From the NCBI RefSeq assembly GCF_000278135.1, contig NZ_JH725023.1, forward strand, positions 148,790 through 189,918: a stretch of DNA of 41,129 bases, given 5' to 3'. How positions within the stretch are numbered: the first letter of the stretch is position 1; every line of letters begins with the position of its first letter. The notes under the pieces are model-generated. The model was given only the letters and a program-made list of their open reading frames with translations, was not told the DNA's origin and ran no database searches. The DNA comes from Candidatus Bartonella washoeensis Sb944nv. GTDB lineage: Bacteria; Pseudomonadota; Alphaproteobacteria; Rhizobiales; Rhizobiaceae. This document shows positions 20,383 through 31,121 of this stretch, piece after piece. A program made the position numbers and the translations under genes.

Positions 20383-20894
20383 CGAGCCCGTATCCCCATC
20401 GCATAAAGCTATAAAGAATCCCGAACCAAACGTTACGAAGACTAACGCCACTCCTTTTACCATACAATTTGTGAGAAAAGAACCAATCTACGAATAAACA
20501 AAAGGGAAAGAAAAAACTATAGAAATCAACACACCTCGTATACCAATTCGTTTTTTGGATATAAGCTGTTTTTCATTTAAGCATGTTTGTTGATTAACAG
20601 ATATACTCACCACTCCTCCCCTCTATTTTTAGGCTCAAATCCTAGGTTATCACACACTGTATTTTGTACAGCTATAAAAATATAAGGGAAATTTATTCAT
20701 GATGCGTCACCGTTGTGCCGTAAAACTTCATCCTTTAATGTGAAAATATAAAGCATGCTCCACTTAACGATAAAACGTTTTCTAGAATAGAGGAGCAAAT
20801 AAAACTAAACTTTTTCCATCCATATTTCGCTTTATAAAGGCTTGATCAAAGTAGAAAACATAACAACAAACATGCCCACTGCAATGATTAAATC

Positions 20895-22877
20895 CTAATC
20901 GCGTGAGAGGGCAACAACAGGATCAAGCCGTGAAGCTTGCCGTGCTGGTGAAAAACCAAAACACACTCCTATGAGGGTCGAAAAGACAAGGGATATGATG
21001 ACCGAATCAAGAGTATAAATCAGGTGGATAGGTGCTTTAAAGAGCATAAACAAACCACCAATAGAAAGCCCAAAAAGAATCCCCAACCCCCCACCTATGA
21101 CACAAACTAAAATCGCTTCAATTAAAAATTGCTGCAAAATATCACTCTGGCGCGCACCAACTGCCATACGCACTCCGATTTCATTGATCCGCTCAGAAAC
21201 AGTAACCAGCATAATATTCATCACACCAATACCGCCCACAATCAGTGAAATAGCTGCAATTGAAGATACTAAAAGCGTTAAGATATGTGTACTTTCCATA
21301 ATACGCTCACGGAAAAATTCTGAATTTCTAATGAAAAAATCTTTTTCACCATGCCGCATAGTAAGAAAACGTTCTACCATGGTCTCTGCCAAATGTGCAT
21401 CAATATCATCGGCAAGCTTAACCATAATTGCACGAACCTCTGTTGTTCCAAGAAAACGTGTTTGCACAGTTGTATAGGGCAAATAAATCTGCAGTGTATT
21501 TGACCCACCTCCATTATTTTGCGGATCAACAACGCCCACAATACGTGCTGGAACCTTACCCACATGCACCACTTTTCCCAGTGGGCTCTCATGGCTGTGG
21601 GGAAAAAGAACAGAAATCGCTTCTTTTTCGATGATGAGATCAACCGCCCGATCATGCACACTTTTTTGATCAAACAACTGTCCTTTGAAAGCTTTAAGCC
21701 CCTGTGTTTGAAAAAATTGTTCTCCCACTCCCATAATCACAGCATTAGCTTCAACTGCGCCAAAACGTACTGTTGAATTTGCAGAAATCTGAGGTGTTAC
21801 ACCAGAAACATAGGGCAAACCAGAGAGGGCTTCTACGTCAGCTTCAACAAGACTTGTTATTTTTTCTGATTGTGGATCAGAAAAGCTTTTCCCTGGAAAA
21901 ATTGTTAATGTATTGGAACCCAAACTCTTAAAATTTTCTAGTATTTTTTCCCGCGTACCATTTCCCAAAGCGACCATGGCAATAATTGCACCAATACCGA
22001 TAATCACTCCAAGCATTGTTAAAAAAGTTCGCATCCGGTGTGCGTTCATTGCTAACAACGCCATGACAAATGCTTCACGAAAACGTTCAGTAAAAGAACG
22101 AAAAAAACCAAGCAATTTTTTGTTTTCCAGATTCTGTTCTTGATCAAGAGATTGACTTTTAACCCTTTTTTTTGCAACCTTTGAAACATTATCAGCAACA
22201 ATTTCTCCATCACTGATTTCGATAATACGCTCTGCCCTTTTAGCCACTTGCATATCATGGGTTACAATAATAATGGTACGCCCTTCTTTATGAAGCTCAT
22301 CTAAAATACGCAACACTTCTTGTCCACTCTGTTTATCTAATGCACCAGTTGGCTCATCAGCAAGAATGACCTCTGCATTATTCATGAGAGCACGAGCAAT
22401 AGATACACGTTGTTGCTGCCCACCTGAAAGCTGGTTTGGACGATGATTTATTCGGTCTCCCATGCCTAAGCGTATTAAAAGATCTTGTGCACGTTTTTTT
22501 CTCATTCCCGGAGCGCACCCTGCATAAATAGCTGGAATTTCAACATTTCCAAGGGCTGTTAATTCATTCAACAAATGATAGCGCTGAAAAATAAATCCAA
22601 AATGATTACGCCGCAAAGCCGATAATTCATCAGCAGAAAGAGAAGCTGTTTCTCTCCCTGATATCCAATAACGACCAGAGTTTGCTCGATCAAGGCAACC
22701 TAAAATATTCATCAACGTGGATTTTCCTGAACCAGAAGCTCCAACAATGGCTACCATTTCACCATACTTAATGGTGAGATTAATATTTTTCAAAACAGTG
22801 ACAAATGTTTCACCCGCGGGAAACGTGCGCACAATATTTTCCAAAACAAGGACAGCATCTGCTTTCTCTGTTTTCAT
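20895..22877 (-). CDS. macB: MacB-type ABC transporter (fused ATPase and permease)
   Basis: A 660-residue protein with an N-terminal ABC ATPase (Walker [10 protein letters not shown] around residue 46, signature [15 protein letters not shown] around 150, Walker [13 protein letters not shown]) fused to a MacB/FtsX-type permease: one helix around residue 285 ([20 protein letters not shown]), a large periplasmic domain, and three C-terminal helices including [28 protein letters not shown]. MacB works with MacA and an outer membrane channel to push macrolides, peptides, siderophores or lipoprotein-like substrates from the periplasm out of the cell. It is the last gene of a three-gene operon; its ATG lies three bases after the macA stop. 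The substrate cannot be told from the sequence. Confidence 0.93.
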   Translation of the reverse strand: MKTEKADAVLVLENIVRTFPAGETFVTVLKNINLTIKYGEMVAIVGASGSGKSTLMNILGCLDRANSGRYWISGRETASLSADELSALRRNHFGFIFQRYHLLNELTALGNVEIPAIYAGCAPGMRKKRAQDLLIRLGMGDRINHRPNQLSGGQQQRVSIARALMNNAEVILADEPTGALDKQSGQEVLRILDELHKEGRTIIIVTHDMQVAKRAERIIEISDGEIVADNVSKVAKKRVKSQSLDQEQNLENKKLLGFFRSFTERFREAFVMALLAMNAHRMRTFLTMLGVIIGIGAIIAMVALGNGTREKILENFKSLGSNTLTIFPGKSFSDPQSEKITSLVEADVEALSGLPYVSGVTPQISANSTVRFGAVEANAVIMGVGEQFFQTQGLKAFKGQLFDQKSVHDRAVDLIIEKEAISVLFPHSHESPLGKVVHVGKVPARIVGVVDPQNNGGGSNTLQIYLPYTTVQTRFLGTTEVRAIMVKLADDIDAHLAETMVERFLTMRHGEKDFFIRNSEFFRERIMESTHILTLLVSSIAAISLIVGGIGVMNIMLVTVSERINEIGVRMAVGARQSDILQQFLIEAILVCVIGGGLGILFGLSIGGLFMLFKAPIHLIYTLDSVIISLVFSTLIGVCFGFSPARQASRLDPVVALSRD

Positions 22878-22880
22878 GGC

Positions 22881-24104
22881 TTAAATCTCTTCTTCGTTAT
22901 GCATATCAGAAGACTCTGGCACCACCCCATCACGCGAAGCTGTGATAACCACATCACCTTCATTAAGTCCCGAAACAACCTCTGCTACAACCTTATTATT
23001 AAGCCCAATGGTCACCTGTTTTGCAACCACCTTGTTTCGTCCCTCCAAAACAGAAACCCACGCTCTACCCTCTTTTGTTTCATCCCGCAAAGCATCACTT
23101 GGAACCAACAAGACATTTTGAGCACGCCCTAAAATAATATGAACTTGCGCAGTCATATAAGTCCGCAAAAAATTGTCTTTATTATCAACATGGACAATTC
23201 CATTATAATAGATTGCAGAAGATATCAAAGAACTCGAACCTCCCATCACCCCTGGATTAATACTCACATCAGCACGGATTGATTCAGGAGCTGGCTCTAC
23301 CTTTTCTAAAATTCCTTCATAACGACGCTGTGAATTGCCTAAAACCGTAAAATAAAGAGGTTGTCCCGCACGAACTTTAAGAACATCAGCTTCTGAGATT
23401 TGCGCTTTAACGGTCATCTTTGACAAATCACCTAAAATAACAATTGTTGGCGCCGACTGCACAGCATTGACATTCTGCCCTTCTTCTACAACTGTTGCCA
23501 AAACCGTTCCCGCTGAGGGCGCAGTTATGCGTGTATAACCTAAATTGACCTCTGCACTGTCTACATCAATTTGTGCTTGTACAATTTGCTGACGAAGCTG
23601 ATCAATTTGCGCCTCACGTATTTTCACTTGTGTCGTAGCATCATCAAGGTTAGCACGTGAAATTGCACGTGCTTCTATCATTTTTTTCTGACGTTCTAAA
23701 TTTTTCTGTGCAAGAGAAAGATAGGCTTCTTGTTCTAGCAAACTCGCATAATAGTGCGACAATGCTGCTTTTTTTCTTTTTAGATCATTTTCCTGATCTG
23801 TAGGATCAATTTCTGCCAAGAGATCCCCTTCTTTCACAATACTACCTGGAGAAACATGCATTGATATCACACGTCCTGTCGCACGCGCACCAACAGCAAC
23901 CAACCGATAGGGGCGCACAAGGCCAGAAGCCAAAACACTTTCTTCGATATCACCACGCTTTACCACCGCTGTCATATAAGTAGGAGCTGAAGTCCCAAAA
24001 AAAACAGAACGCAACCATAAAAAGACAATAATGAATATAGCAGTTAAAAATAAGGAAAGTTTTTTGTGTGTTGTAATGAAATTTTTTATAAAACCTTTTT
24101 TCAT
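22881..24104 (-). CDS. macA: MacA-type periplasmic adaptor (membrane fusion protein)
   Basis: A 407-residue membrane fusion protein. One N-terminal anchor helix (about residues 15-33, KLSLFLTAIFIIVFLWL) is followed by a split lipoyl domain (VRPYRLVAVGARATGRVISMHV ... LGYTRITAPSAGTVLA), an alpha-helical hairpin between them (about residues 105-190, with LERQKKMIEARAIS) and beta-barrel and membrane-proximal domains. It links the MacB transporter to the outer membrane channel. Its start overlaps the end of the upstream outer membrane factor gene by four bases (ATGA), and macB follows after three bases, so the three genes are cotranslated. Confidence 0.93.
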   Translation of the reverse strand: MKKGFIKNFITTHKKLSLFLTAIFIIVFLWLRSVFFGTSAPTYMTAVVKRGDIEESVLASGLVRPYRLVAVGARATGRVISMHVSPGSIVKEGDLLAEIDPTDQENDLKRKKAALSHYYASLLEQEAYLSLAQKNLERQKKMIEARAISRANLDDATTQVKIREAQIDQLRQQIVQAQIDVDSAEVNLGYTRITAPSAGTVLATVVEEGQNVNAVQSAPTIVILGDLSKMTVKAQISEADVLKVRAGQPLYFTVLGNSQRRYEGILEKVEPAPESIRADVSINPGVMGGSSSLISSAIYYNGIVHVDNKDNFLRTYMTAQVHIILGRAQNVLLVPSDALRDETKEGRAWVSVLEGRNKVVAKQVTIGLNNKVVAEVVSGLNEGDVVITASRDGVVPESSDMHNEEEI

Positions 24105-25585
24105 TGACTTACCTTTGTACGCGAACGGGGTACACCATCAACTATTTCTGGATGTGACACATCAACTACGCCATCCCAGCCACCACCTAACGCTTTCATA
24201 AGCGCAATATACTGTGTAGCCAAAGAAATACGGCTATCTTTAAGTGCCATTTGCGACGAATAATAAGAGCGGTCAGCATTTAATAATTCAAGGAAACTGG
24301 TATTTCCATTTTCAAAAAGGCGCCGTGAAAGTTTTAAGGAATGCAAAGAGGCTGTATTTGCAACGACAAGTTTTTCTAGACGCTGGCGTTCTTTAGTCAA
24401 CCTCACAAGCGCATTTTCTACATCCTCTAAAGCCTCCAACACAGCAGCACGATAAGCAATAAAAGCTTGATCGCGCTGCGCACGCGCTACTGCAACAGAA
24501 GCCACAACTTGCCCCCCATTAAAAAAGGGAAAGCGAAGACCAGGTCCAAAAGACCAGCCAATTGTTGAATCTTTCCACAATTGTCCAATTGTCGCAGCCA
24601 CTGTTGAAATATTACCAGTTAAAGTAAGTGATGGATAGCGATCTGCCTCACGCTGACCAATTCGCGCCGTAGCCTGCGCATACTGGCGCTCTGCACGTCG
24701 TAAATCCGGACGTGTTAACAAAATATCAGCTGGAATTCCTGCTGGTATTGGCCAGCATGGTTGTGGAATCTTCGCCTGCCTAGCGCTCTTTTGCAAAAGA
24801 TCCTTCAATGCTGTAGGAACACGCCCAGTTAAAACAGAAAGACGATGAATGCTCATTTCCAAATTAGCTTCCATCTGTGAGATATCTGCTTCTGTATTTG
24901 CCATCTGCGCTTGCGCATTTGAAACATCAAGCTCTGAAACATCACCCGCTTTTAATTTGGCACGCATCAATTCATATGTTTTACGCTGTGATACAGCAAT
25001 TTGCCGCACAATTAACAGTTTTTGTTGCCAACCACGCATTTGAACATAATTTGTTGCGACATCTCCTAACAAAGTCACCATGGTAGCGCGCATATCTTCC
25101 ACGGCCGCTTCAAGACCATAACGCGCTGCTTCGACCCCTCTTTTATGCCCACCAAAAAAATCAAGCTCCCAACTCGCATCAAAACTACTACGATATTGGC
25201 TTAAAAACGCATCAGACTGTCCAGAATCACTACGGGTTCCTGAAATTGAATTTGCTACACTGGGCAAAAGAGATCCCACAACTTGCCCTAAACTCGCACG
25301 CGCCTCGCGAACCCGTGCTTTAGCAACAGCAACACTATTGTTTCCAGAAATCGCATAATCTATTAACACATTCAAAACAGGATCATTCAAACGCCGCCAC
25401 CATCCGGCAAGCGCAACAGGATGCCCAGGCGTCTGTGCAGACTGCTGCCCCCAAATTGCTGGAACCTGAAAAGATGTCTTAAGATAATTAGGACCAACCA
25501 TACATCCCGATAACATAAAAAAACACAACAAAACACTATAAAGCAATCTGTTAGAAATAACCCACTCTAGATTTTTGATCTGCAT
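24101..25585 (-). CDS. Outer membrane efflux channel lipoprotein (NodT/OprM family)
   Basis: A 494-residue TolC-like outer membrane factor. The signal peptide ends in FFMLSGC, a lipobox, followed by MVGPNYLKT, the classic NodT/OprM start (GPxY motif). Two outer-membrane-factor repeats form the trimeric alpha-beta barrel (for example DASWELDFFGGHKRGVEAAR in the first half and GWSFGPGLRFPFFNGGQV in the second). The ATG at 25585 is preferred over a GTG at 25597 because GGGAG lies six to seven bases before it. It is the first gene of the operon with macA and macB, so all three components of the exporter are made together. Confidence 0.92.
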   Translation of the reverse strand: MQIKNLEWVISNRLLYSVLLCFFMLSGCMVGPNYLKTSFQVPAIWGQQSAQTPGHPVALAGWWRRLNDPVLNVLIDYAISGNNSVAVAKARVREARASLGQVVGSLLPSVANSISGTRSDSGQSDAFLSQYRSSFDASWELDFFGGHKRGVEAARYGLEAAVEDMRATMVTLLGDVATNYVQMRGWQQKLLIVRQIAVSQRKTYELMRAKLKAGDVSELDVSNAQAQMANTEADISQMEANLEMSIHRLSVLTGRVPTALKDLLQKSARQAKIPQPCWPIPAGIPADILLTRPDLRRAERQYAQATARIGQREADRYPSLTLTGNISTVAATIGQLWKDSTIGWSFGPGLRFPFFNGGQVVASVAVARAQRDQAFIAYRAAVLEALEDVENALVRLTKERQRLEKLVVANTASLHSLKLSRRLFENGNTSFLELLNADRSYYSSQMALKDSRISLATQYIALMKALGGGWDGVVDVSHPEIVDGVPRSRTKVSQ

Positions 25586-25651
25586 CCATTCTCCCACATG
25601 TTGTCAGAATCAACTGATTAATATTTTATTTACTATGTTCTTATTTCAAAA

Positions 25652-26461
25652 TTACTTTGAAAAATCAAATATAGTTTGCACCGGAACATGATCTGAAGGC
25701 TGTTCCCACCCCCGCGAACTACGAAAAATCGAAAGATCAACAACAAAAGGTGCTAAATCTGGGGAAGACCAAATATGATCAAGCCGCCGGCCACGATCAG
25801 AAAGCATCCAATCGCGTGCACGATAACTCCACCATGTGTAAAGCTTAGTAGGAACAGGAAAATGCTTGCGCATCAGATCAACCCACCCACCCTGACAGCA
25901 TAAAGTTTGTAAACGCTCAGTTTCAATTGGCGTATGGCTTACAACCTTCAACAATTGTTGATGAGACCAAACATCTTCTGCCAAAGGAGCAATATTCAAA
26001 TCACCCACCAAAAGAGAAGAGAGACCATCCCCTTGATCAGCGCGAATAGAAGACATTTCTTCTAGAAAATCAAGTTTATGACGAAATTTTTCATTCACAT
26101 TAGGATCAGGAACATCACCCCCAGCGGGAACATAAAAATTATGAATCCGCATATTCCTGCCATGGGCTTCAACAATAACCGAAATGTAACGACAGTCTTC
26201 CTTTTGACAAAAAAAACGCTTTTCAACACTCTTAAAAGGCAAACGTGAAACAATTGCCACACCATTGTAAGATTTTTGTCCACTCAATGCGATATGCTTA
26301 TATCCTGCTGCTTTAAAAGCTTCATATGGAAAGAGAGCATCTGAGCATTTTGTTTCCTGTAGACACAAAACATCTGCAGCAAAGAGTTCTAAATATTGAA
26401 AAACCTGCGCAAGACGCAAACGAATAGAGTTAATATTCCAAGTAGCAATACGAAAGAACAT
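25652..26461 (-). CDS. xthA: Exodeoxyribonuclease III (AP endonuclease)
   Basis: A 269-residue Mg-dependent exonuclease/AP endonuclease of base excision repair. Conserved motifs: IATWNINSIR (metal-site Asn), CLQETK (catalytic Glu), YNGVAI, NFYVPAGGD, VGDLNIAP and the terminal SDHVPV (catalytic Asp-His). The ATG at 26461 is chosen over a TTG at 26470, which lies too close to the GGAG ribosome binding site. It is the last gene of the ftsK-lolA-xthA cluster, a conserved rhizobial order, lying 30 bp past the lolA stop. Confidence 0.94.
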   Translation of the reverse strand: MFFRIATWNINSIRLRLAQVFQYLELFAADVLCLQETKCSDALFPYEAFKAAGYKHIALSGQKSYNGVAIVSRLPFKSVEKRFFCQKEDCRYISVIVEAHGRNMRIHNFYVPAGGDVPDPNVNEKFRHKLDFLEEMSSIRADQGDGLSSLLVGDLNIAPLAEDVWSHQQLLKVVSHTPIETERLQTLCCQGGWVDLMRKHFPVPTKLYTWWSYRARDWMLSDRGRRLDHIWSSPDLAPFVVDLSIFRSSRGWEQPSDHVPVQTIFDFSK

Positions 26462-26491
26462 TCTTTTCAATCTCCACTCAGCAACATCGCA

Positions 26492-27115
26492 CTACTTCTT
26501 AGTGGGAAGAGTGAACATCCCATCAGCAAAACGAACCCCTGTCCGCACATTCATAATTTGAACAGTTGTTTCCAAATTCTGTTGATCAACAATTGTCCAT
26601 TGCCGTAAAGCAGCGCTTTTAGAATCAAAAACCATCCTTATTTTCCCTGCCCCAATGCTTTTATCCCGTAGAACAATTGTCACCGCTCCAGGATCTTCAC
26701 GAAATGCTAATAAACGCCCTGATGATACGTCAATTTTATCATCTAACAGAAATTTCATCGGCGTTTGAAAAAGCTGTGAAAAATTCCAAGTATTCAGAGC
26801 ACGGTTGTTAATGCCTACAAATTGGCCATCTGCAATGATCTGTAAAGGTATTTTCTTGTAAATAAAACGAATTTTCCCTGGACGCTCTAAATAAAATGTT
26901 CCTTGGGACATTTTTCCCTTTGGACTAAACTGAATAAAATCACCGGTCATTGTTTTAATTGCCGCAAAGCGATTAGCAATATTCTGCGCCCGTACCACTT
27001 TATTGGATGATTGTGAAAAAGCAGAAAAAGTTAAACAACAAAAGACAATAATTCCCAAAAATCCAAAGATTATTTCCCTAAAGATTCTTCTTTGTGGTAA
27101 AAAAAACGTTCTCAT
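26492..27115 (-). CDS. lolA: LolA-like outer-membrane lipoprotein carrier
   Basis: A 207-residue periplasmic protein. An N-terminal signal peptide (hydrophobic FGFLGIIVFCCLTFSAFS, cleavage expected near residue 35) precedes a LolA-like half-barrel with motifs TMTGDFIQFSPKGKMSQGTFYLERPGK and IRFIYK, and a hydrophobic sheet suited to holding the acyl chains of lipoproteins on their way to the outer membrane. Placement between ftsK and xthA is the usual one in Rhizobiales. Identity with enterobacterial LolA is expected to be low, but the family motif is clear. Confidence 0.87.
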   Translation of the reverse strand: MRTFFLPQRRIFREIIFGFLGIIVFCCLTFSAFSQSSNKVVRAQNIANRFAAIKTMTGDFIQFSPKGKMSQGTFYLERPGKIRFIYKKIPLQIIADGQFVGINNRALNTWNFSQLFQTPMKFLLDDKIDVSSGRLLAFREDPGAVTIVLRDKSIGAGKIRMVFDSKSAALRQWTIVDQQNLETTVQIMNVRTGVRFADGMFTLPTKK

Positions 27116-27230
27116 AAAAATGCTCCCAAACAGTACAATTTTACCTACAATGAAGCGGCAAATACTGAATAAATACCCTCCTTTAAAAGAGAAAGATATT
27201 GTTTGAAAAAACTATCAAGAGATTTTTATT

Positions 27231-29672
27231 TCAAAAGCGCTCTTCTTCAGCAGGTACCAAAATTTCCCGTTTGCCCGCATGGTTTGCTGGACTAATGATA
27301 CCCTCTTCTTCCATACGCTCAATCAGTGAAGCAGCACGATTATAACCAATGCCTAAACGACGTTGAATGTAAGAGGTCGAAGCCTTACGATCACGAAGAA
27401 CAACCGCAACAGCTTGACTATAGGGATCATCTTCTGAAGGTGAGGTAAAGGAAACATCCTCAGTATTCTCTTCAATCTCTTGAGTAATGGTTTCCAAATA
27501 ATCAGGCCTTGCTTGCGCTTTAAGATGCGCCACAACTTGCTCCACTTCATCATCAGCCACAAAGGGCCCATGAACACGCTGGATACGCCCTCCTCCCATC
27601 ATGAACAGCATATCTCCTTGTCCCAACAATTGCTCGGCTCCCTGTTCGCCAAGAATTGTCCGGCTATCAATTTTTGAACTCACAGAAAAAGAAATACGTG
27701 TGGGGAAATTGGCTTTAATCGTCCCGGTGATCACATCCACAGAAGGACGCTGAGTAGCCATAATCACGTGAATACCGGCAGCACGCGCCATTTGTGCTAA
27801 ACGTTGAACTGCTCCTTCAATGTCTTTACCGGCGACCATCATCAAATCGGCCATTTCATCAATAATGACAACAATATAAGACATAGGACTGAAATCGAGA
27901 GTTTCCGTCTCAAAAAGAGGTTCGCCGGTTTCGCGATCAAATCCAACCTGAATTGTCCGCGTCATTGTCTCTCCCTGACTTTTTGCCTCCTTAAGACGCG
28001 CATTAAACCCATCAATATTGCGCACACCAAGTTTTGACATTTTGCTGTAACGCTCTTCCATTTCACGAACAGCCCATTTAAGCGCAACGACCGCTTTTTT
28101 AGGATCTGTTACCACAGGTGTTAACAAATGTGGAATGCCATCATAAACTGAAAGTTCAAGCATTTTGGGATCCACCATAATGAGGCGGCATTGTTCAGGT
28201 GTCATTCGATACAGAAGCGATAAAATCATTGTATTAATGGCAACAGATTTTCCCGACCCTGTTGTACCTGCCACCAAAAGGTGCGGCATTTTTGCTAAAT
28301 CAGCGATAACTGTTTCACCACCTATTGTCTTGCCTAAAGCAAGACCCAATTTTGCTTTGCTTTCTAAGAATTCTTGTGCTTGCAAAATTTCCCGTAAATA
28401 AACCATCTCACGCGTCGCATTAGGCAATTCTATTCCAATCACATTGCGTCCTGGAACTACAGCAACACGCGCTGAAATCGCACGCATCGAGCGTGCAATA
28501 TCATCTGCCAGCCCAATGATCCGGGAAGACTTAATGCCGGCTGCCGGTTCAAATTCGTACAAAGTCACTACCGGACCAGGACGTGCATCAATAATTTGCC
28601 CTTTGACTCCAAAATCTAACAAAATACCTTCAAGTTCCTGAGAATTCACTCTTAAGACAGCAGGAGAAAGTTTTGCATCTCTCGCGGTTGGTGGAGAAAC
28701 CGAAAGATAATCCAAAAGTGGAAGAAGAAAACCATCGTTTGAAGAGGCTTTTAAAGGCTTAAAAACACGACTTTTAACGGAGGAAGCCGGCACCTTATCT
28801 TGATCTTGAGAACTCTCACATTTTGTTTTTTCGTCAAAGAAAATTGGCTCAATCCGATCAAATAACTTTTCTTGTTTTTTAGATTGCTTTTTGAAAGAGA
28901 AAAGACGAAAAAGACGTGCGTGTAAAAAATAAAAAAGATGTAAAACAGCTCCAAAAGATGTAGCAAAAAAGCCGTGCTGTACTTCATCTGTAGCATATTC
29001 TGTATCTTCTGACATATCGAAGACAGGATCCACGATTTCGTCCTTCCGAGCATTTTTCACTTTTCTTTTATTTGTTTGGCGCCGCCACACCACATTGCCA
29101 GCAAAAGCAGCTATCAGAAACCCCAAAACGACAAGAACAATACCCAACAGCACATTTTGAAAAGAAGAAAGCGGAACAGGGAAAATTAAAGAAGCGACAC
29201 TTAAAACTTTATCACCTAAAACGCCTCCTAAACCCATCGGCAATGGCCAGTGCGTAAAAAGGGCAAAAGGTGTCATAAGAGCAAAAGAAACCAAAAAACA
29301 AATCGTTGAGATCAGCCACAAAAAAAAGCGAAAAATCAAATTTTGGATATCTTTTTGTGCCAACAAAAGAAACGACCAAAATAATGGCGGCAACAAAACA
29401 CCAAGACTTGCTAAACCAAAAAATTGCATAAAAAAATCTGAGAAAATTGCACCTGGCCACCCCATAAAATTTGTAATCTCACTTTTACTGGCATGCGTTA
29501 ACGAGGGATCTGCAACATTCCAAGTTGCCAAAGAGAAAACACCAAAAACAATGAAAAGAAAAAGCCCAAGCCCAATGAAAACACCAATCTGACGCAAAAA
29601 CATTTCAATGAGTCGCGAACCTTGAGAATTTCGCGCTTTTAATGGATTATAAGGAGAAGAAGTTTGGTGCAT
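27231..29672 (-). CDS. ftsK: DNA translocase FtsK
   Basis: An 813-residue septal DNA pump that moves chromosome ends to each daughter cell and activates Xer recombination. Four hydrophobic segments lie in the first 200 residues (for example IGVFIGLGLFLFIVFGVFSL), followed by a charged linker (200-340), the RecA-like motor with Walker A GTTGSGKS (about residue 470), Walker B YIVVIIDEMADLMM, and a C-terminal winged-helix gamma domain (STSYIQRRLGIGYNRAA) that reads KOPS sites. Length matches alphaproteobacterial FtsK. It is divergent from the ubiH-type gene, with about 170 bp between the starts, and is the first gene of ftsK-lolA-xthA. Confidence 0.95.
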   Translation of the reverse strand: MHQTSSPYNPLKARNSQGSRLIEMFLRQIGVFIGLGLFLFIVFGVFSLATWNVADPSLTHASKSEITNFMGWPGAIFSDFFMQFFGLASLGVLLPPLFWSFLLLAQKDIQNLIFRFFLWLISTICFLVSFALMTPFALFTHWPLPMGLGGVLGDKVLSVASLIFPVPLSSFQNVLLGIVLVVLGFLIAAFAGNVVWRRQTNKRKVKNARKDEIVDPVFDMSEDTEYATDEVQHGFFATSFGAVLHLFYFLHARLFRLFSFKKQSKKQEKLFDRIEPIFFDEKTKCESSQDQDKVPASSVKSRVFKPLKASSNDGFLLPLLDYLSVSPPTARDAKLSPAVLRVNSQELEGILLDFGVKGQIIDARPGPVVTLYEFEPAAGIKSSRIIGLADDIARSMRAISARVAVVPGRNVIGIELPNATREMVYLREILQAQEFLESKAKLGLALGKTIGGETVIADLAKMPHLLVAGTTGSGKSVAINTMILSLLYRMTPEQCRLIMVDPKMLELSVYDGIPHLLTPVVTDPKKAVVALKWAVREMEERYSKMSKLGVRNIDGFNARLKEAKSQGETMTRTIQVGFDRETGEPLFETETLDFSPMSYIVVIIDEMADLMMVAGKDIEGAVQRLAQMARAAGIHVIMATQRPSVDVITGTIKANFPTRISFSVSSKIDSRTILGEQGAEQLLGQGDMLFMMGGGRIQRVHGPFVADDEVEQVVAHLKAQARPDYLETITQEIEENTEDVSFTSPSEDDPYSQAVAVVLRDRKASTSYIQRRLGIGYNRAASLIERMEEEGIISPANHAGKREILVPAEEERF

Positions 29673-29843
29673 CCATCAATTCCAAATACAAAACCTTCAT
29701 GTTTAAAAGTTATAAAATTATGACCGCAAAATATTAATACAGTTTTAACCATCACAATTATAACAATTCTCTTATAATTTTGTGTAAAAAGTGATATTCA
29801 AGGAAAATAGCCTTTTCGTTTAAAAGCCAACAAACTGCGAACA

Positions 29844-31121
29844 ATGGAAAGAAGCATTGTGTGTTCCGACTTCAATAAAGGTATAAAACCCAATAAAAAT
29901 ATCAAACAATGCGATCTCCTCATTGCAGGTGGTGGGATTGTTGGTCTGACATTGGCAGTAGCACTCAAACAAGCTGCATCTGATCTGAAAATTAATATTG
30001 TTGATGCTGCTCCTCAAGAAGAACTTCCTTCTTCCAATATACGAGCCCTCGCTCTTTCTGCTGCTTCTATTCGTATGTTGAAACAATTACAATGTTGGGA
30101 ACAGATAAAACCCTGTGCCCAACCTATTCATTCAATGATTATCACAGACGCATACACAAATGATCCGGTCAAACCAACTCTTTTAACCTTTAAAGGAGAT
30201 ATTACCCCCAATGAACCCTTTGCCGCTATGGTGGAACATAGAGAGCTCATCAGTGCTCTAAAAAAGCGGGCAAAAGATCTGGATATTCCTTTCATTGCAA
30301 ACATGCGTGTTGTTGATTTTCACCAAGAAGACCAATACACAACCGTTACTTTAAACAATGGAGAAATCTGGCAAACAAAATTGTTGATTGCAGCCGACGG
30401 ATCACATTCGAAATTACGCGAAAAAGCAGGCCTTAAAAACTTTTCCTCTCCTTACAAACAAACAGCAATCATCTGCACGATTGAACACGAAAAACCCCAT
30501 CATGGCCAAGCAATCCAACATTTCTTACCTGCTGGCCCTTTTGCTCTTCTCCCCCTCAAAGGAAATCGATCAGCTATTGTATGGAACGAACACCATAAAA
30601 CTGCGCAGTATTATCTTAAAGCTGATGCTCTTATTTTTGAAACAGAAATCGAAAAACGCATTGGTCACCGATTGGGGAAACTCTCTTGGAATGGAGAACG
30701 CCAAGCTTTTCCCTTGAACCTTTCTTTAACACGTCAATGTATTAAACCGCGTTTTGTACTCATTGGCGATGCTGCGCACACAATCCACCCTATTGCAGGA
30801 CAAGGACTCAATTTAGGATTACGCGATAGCGCCGCACTCGCCGAAGTCATTATTGAAACAGCGCGCTTAGGGCTTGATATTGGATCCCTCACAGCTTTAG
30901 AGCGCTATCAAAGCTGGAGACGTTTTGAAATTGTACGTATGGCCCTGAGCAATGACTGGCTTAATCAACTCTTTTCCAATGATAACCTTTTCTTGCGAAT
31001 GTTCCGCAATATAGGCCTTGGAATTGTCAATCAAACACCAAAAATGAAAAAATATTTCATTCAGGAAGCCTCCGGCCTCACCCCTAATGCCCCACGTCTA
31101 CTACACGGCTTCCCACTCTAA
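29844..31121 (+). CDS. UbiH/UbiF-family FAD-dependent hydroxylase
   Basis: A 425-residue flavoprotein monooxygenase of the ubiquinone biosynthesis family. The N-terminal dinucleotide-binding loop is GGGIVG (29-34, within LLIAGGGIVGLTLA), an internal motif is LLIAADGSHSKLREKAG (the DG motif), and the FAD ribityl motif is IGDAAHTIHPIAGQGLNLGLRD (about 308-330). Such enzymes hydroxylate the ring of ubiquinone precursors at the membrane; which carbon this one acts on cannot be read from the sequence. The chosen ATG at 29844 gives a long polar N-terminal tail (about 20 residues) and has no good ribosome binding site, so a later start is possible. It marks the end of the conserved backbone before the Trw region. 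Confidence 0.9.
   Translation: MERSIVCSDFNKGIKPNKNIKQCDLLIAGGGIVGLTLAVALKQAASDLKINIVDAAPQEELPSSNIRALALSAASIRMLKQLQCWEQIKPCAQPIHSMIITDAYTNDPVKPTLLTFKGDITPNEPFAAMVEHRELISALKKRAKDLDIPFIANMRVVDFHQEDQYTTVTLNNGEIWQTKLLIAADGSHSKLREKAGLKNFSSPYKQTAIICTIEHEKPHHGQAIQHFLPAGPFALLPLKGNRSAIVWNEHHKTAQYYLKADALIFETEIEKRIGHRLGKLSWNGERQAFPLNLSLTRQCIKPRFVLIGDAAHTIHPIAGQGLNLGLRDSAALAEVIIETARLGLDIGSLTALERYQSWRRFEIVRMALSNDWLNQLFSNDNLFLRMFRNIGLGIVNQTPKMKKYFIQEASGLTPNAPRLLHGFPL

Larger units (their letters stand above)
19935..20894. other. Geneless 960-bp spacer between the restriction gene and the exporter operon
   Basis: No frame worth annotating. It holds an 8-bp inverted repeat (ATTTTACT-tatc-AGTAAAAT, 20049-20068), a short tandem repeat (20298-20338) and a perfect 20-bp palindrome (20363-20382). 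The promoter of the restriction gene should lie in its left part. The low information content and absence of genes fit decayed accessory DNA. Confidence 0.5.
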
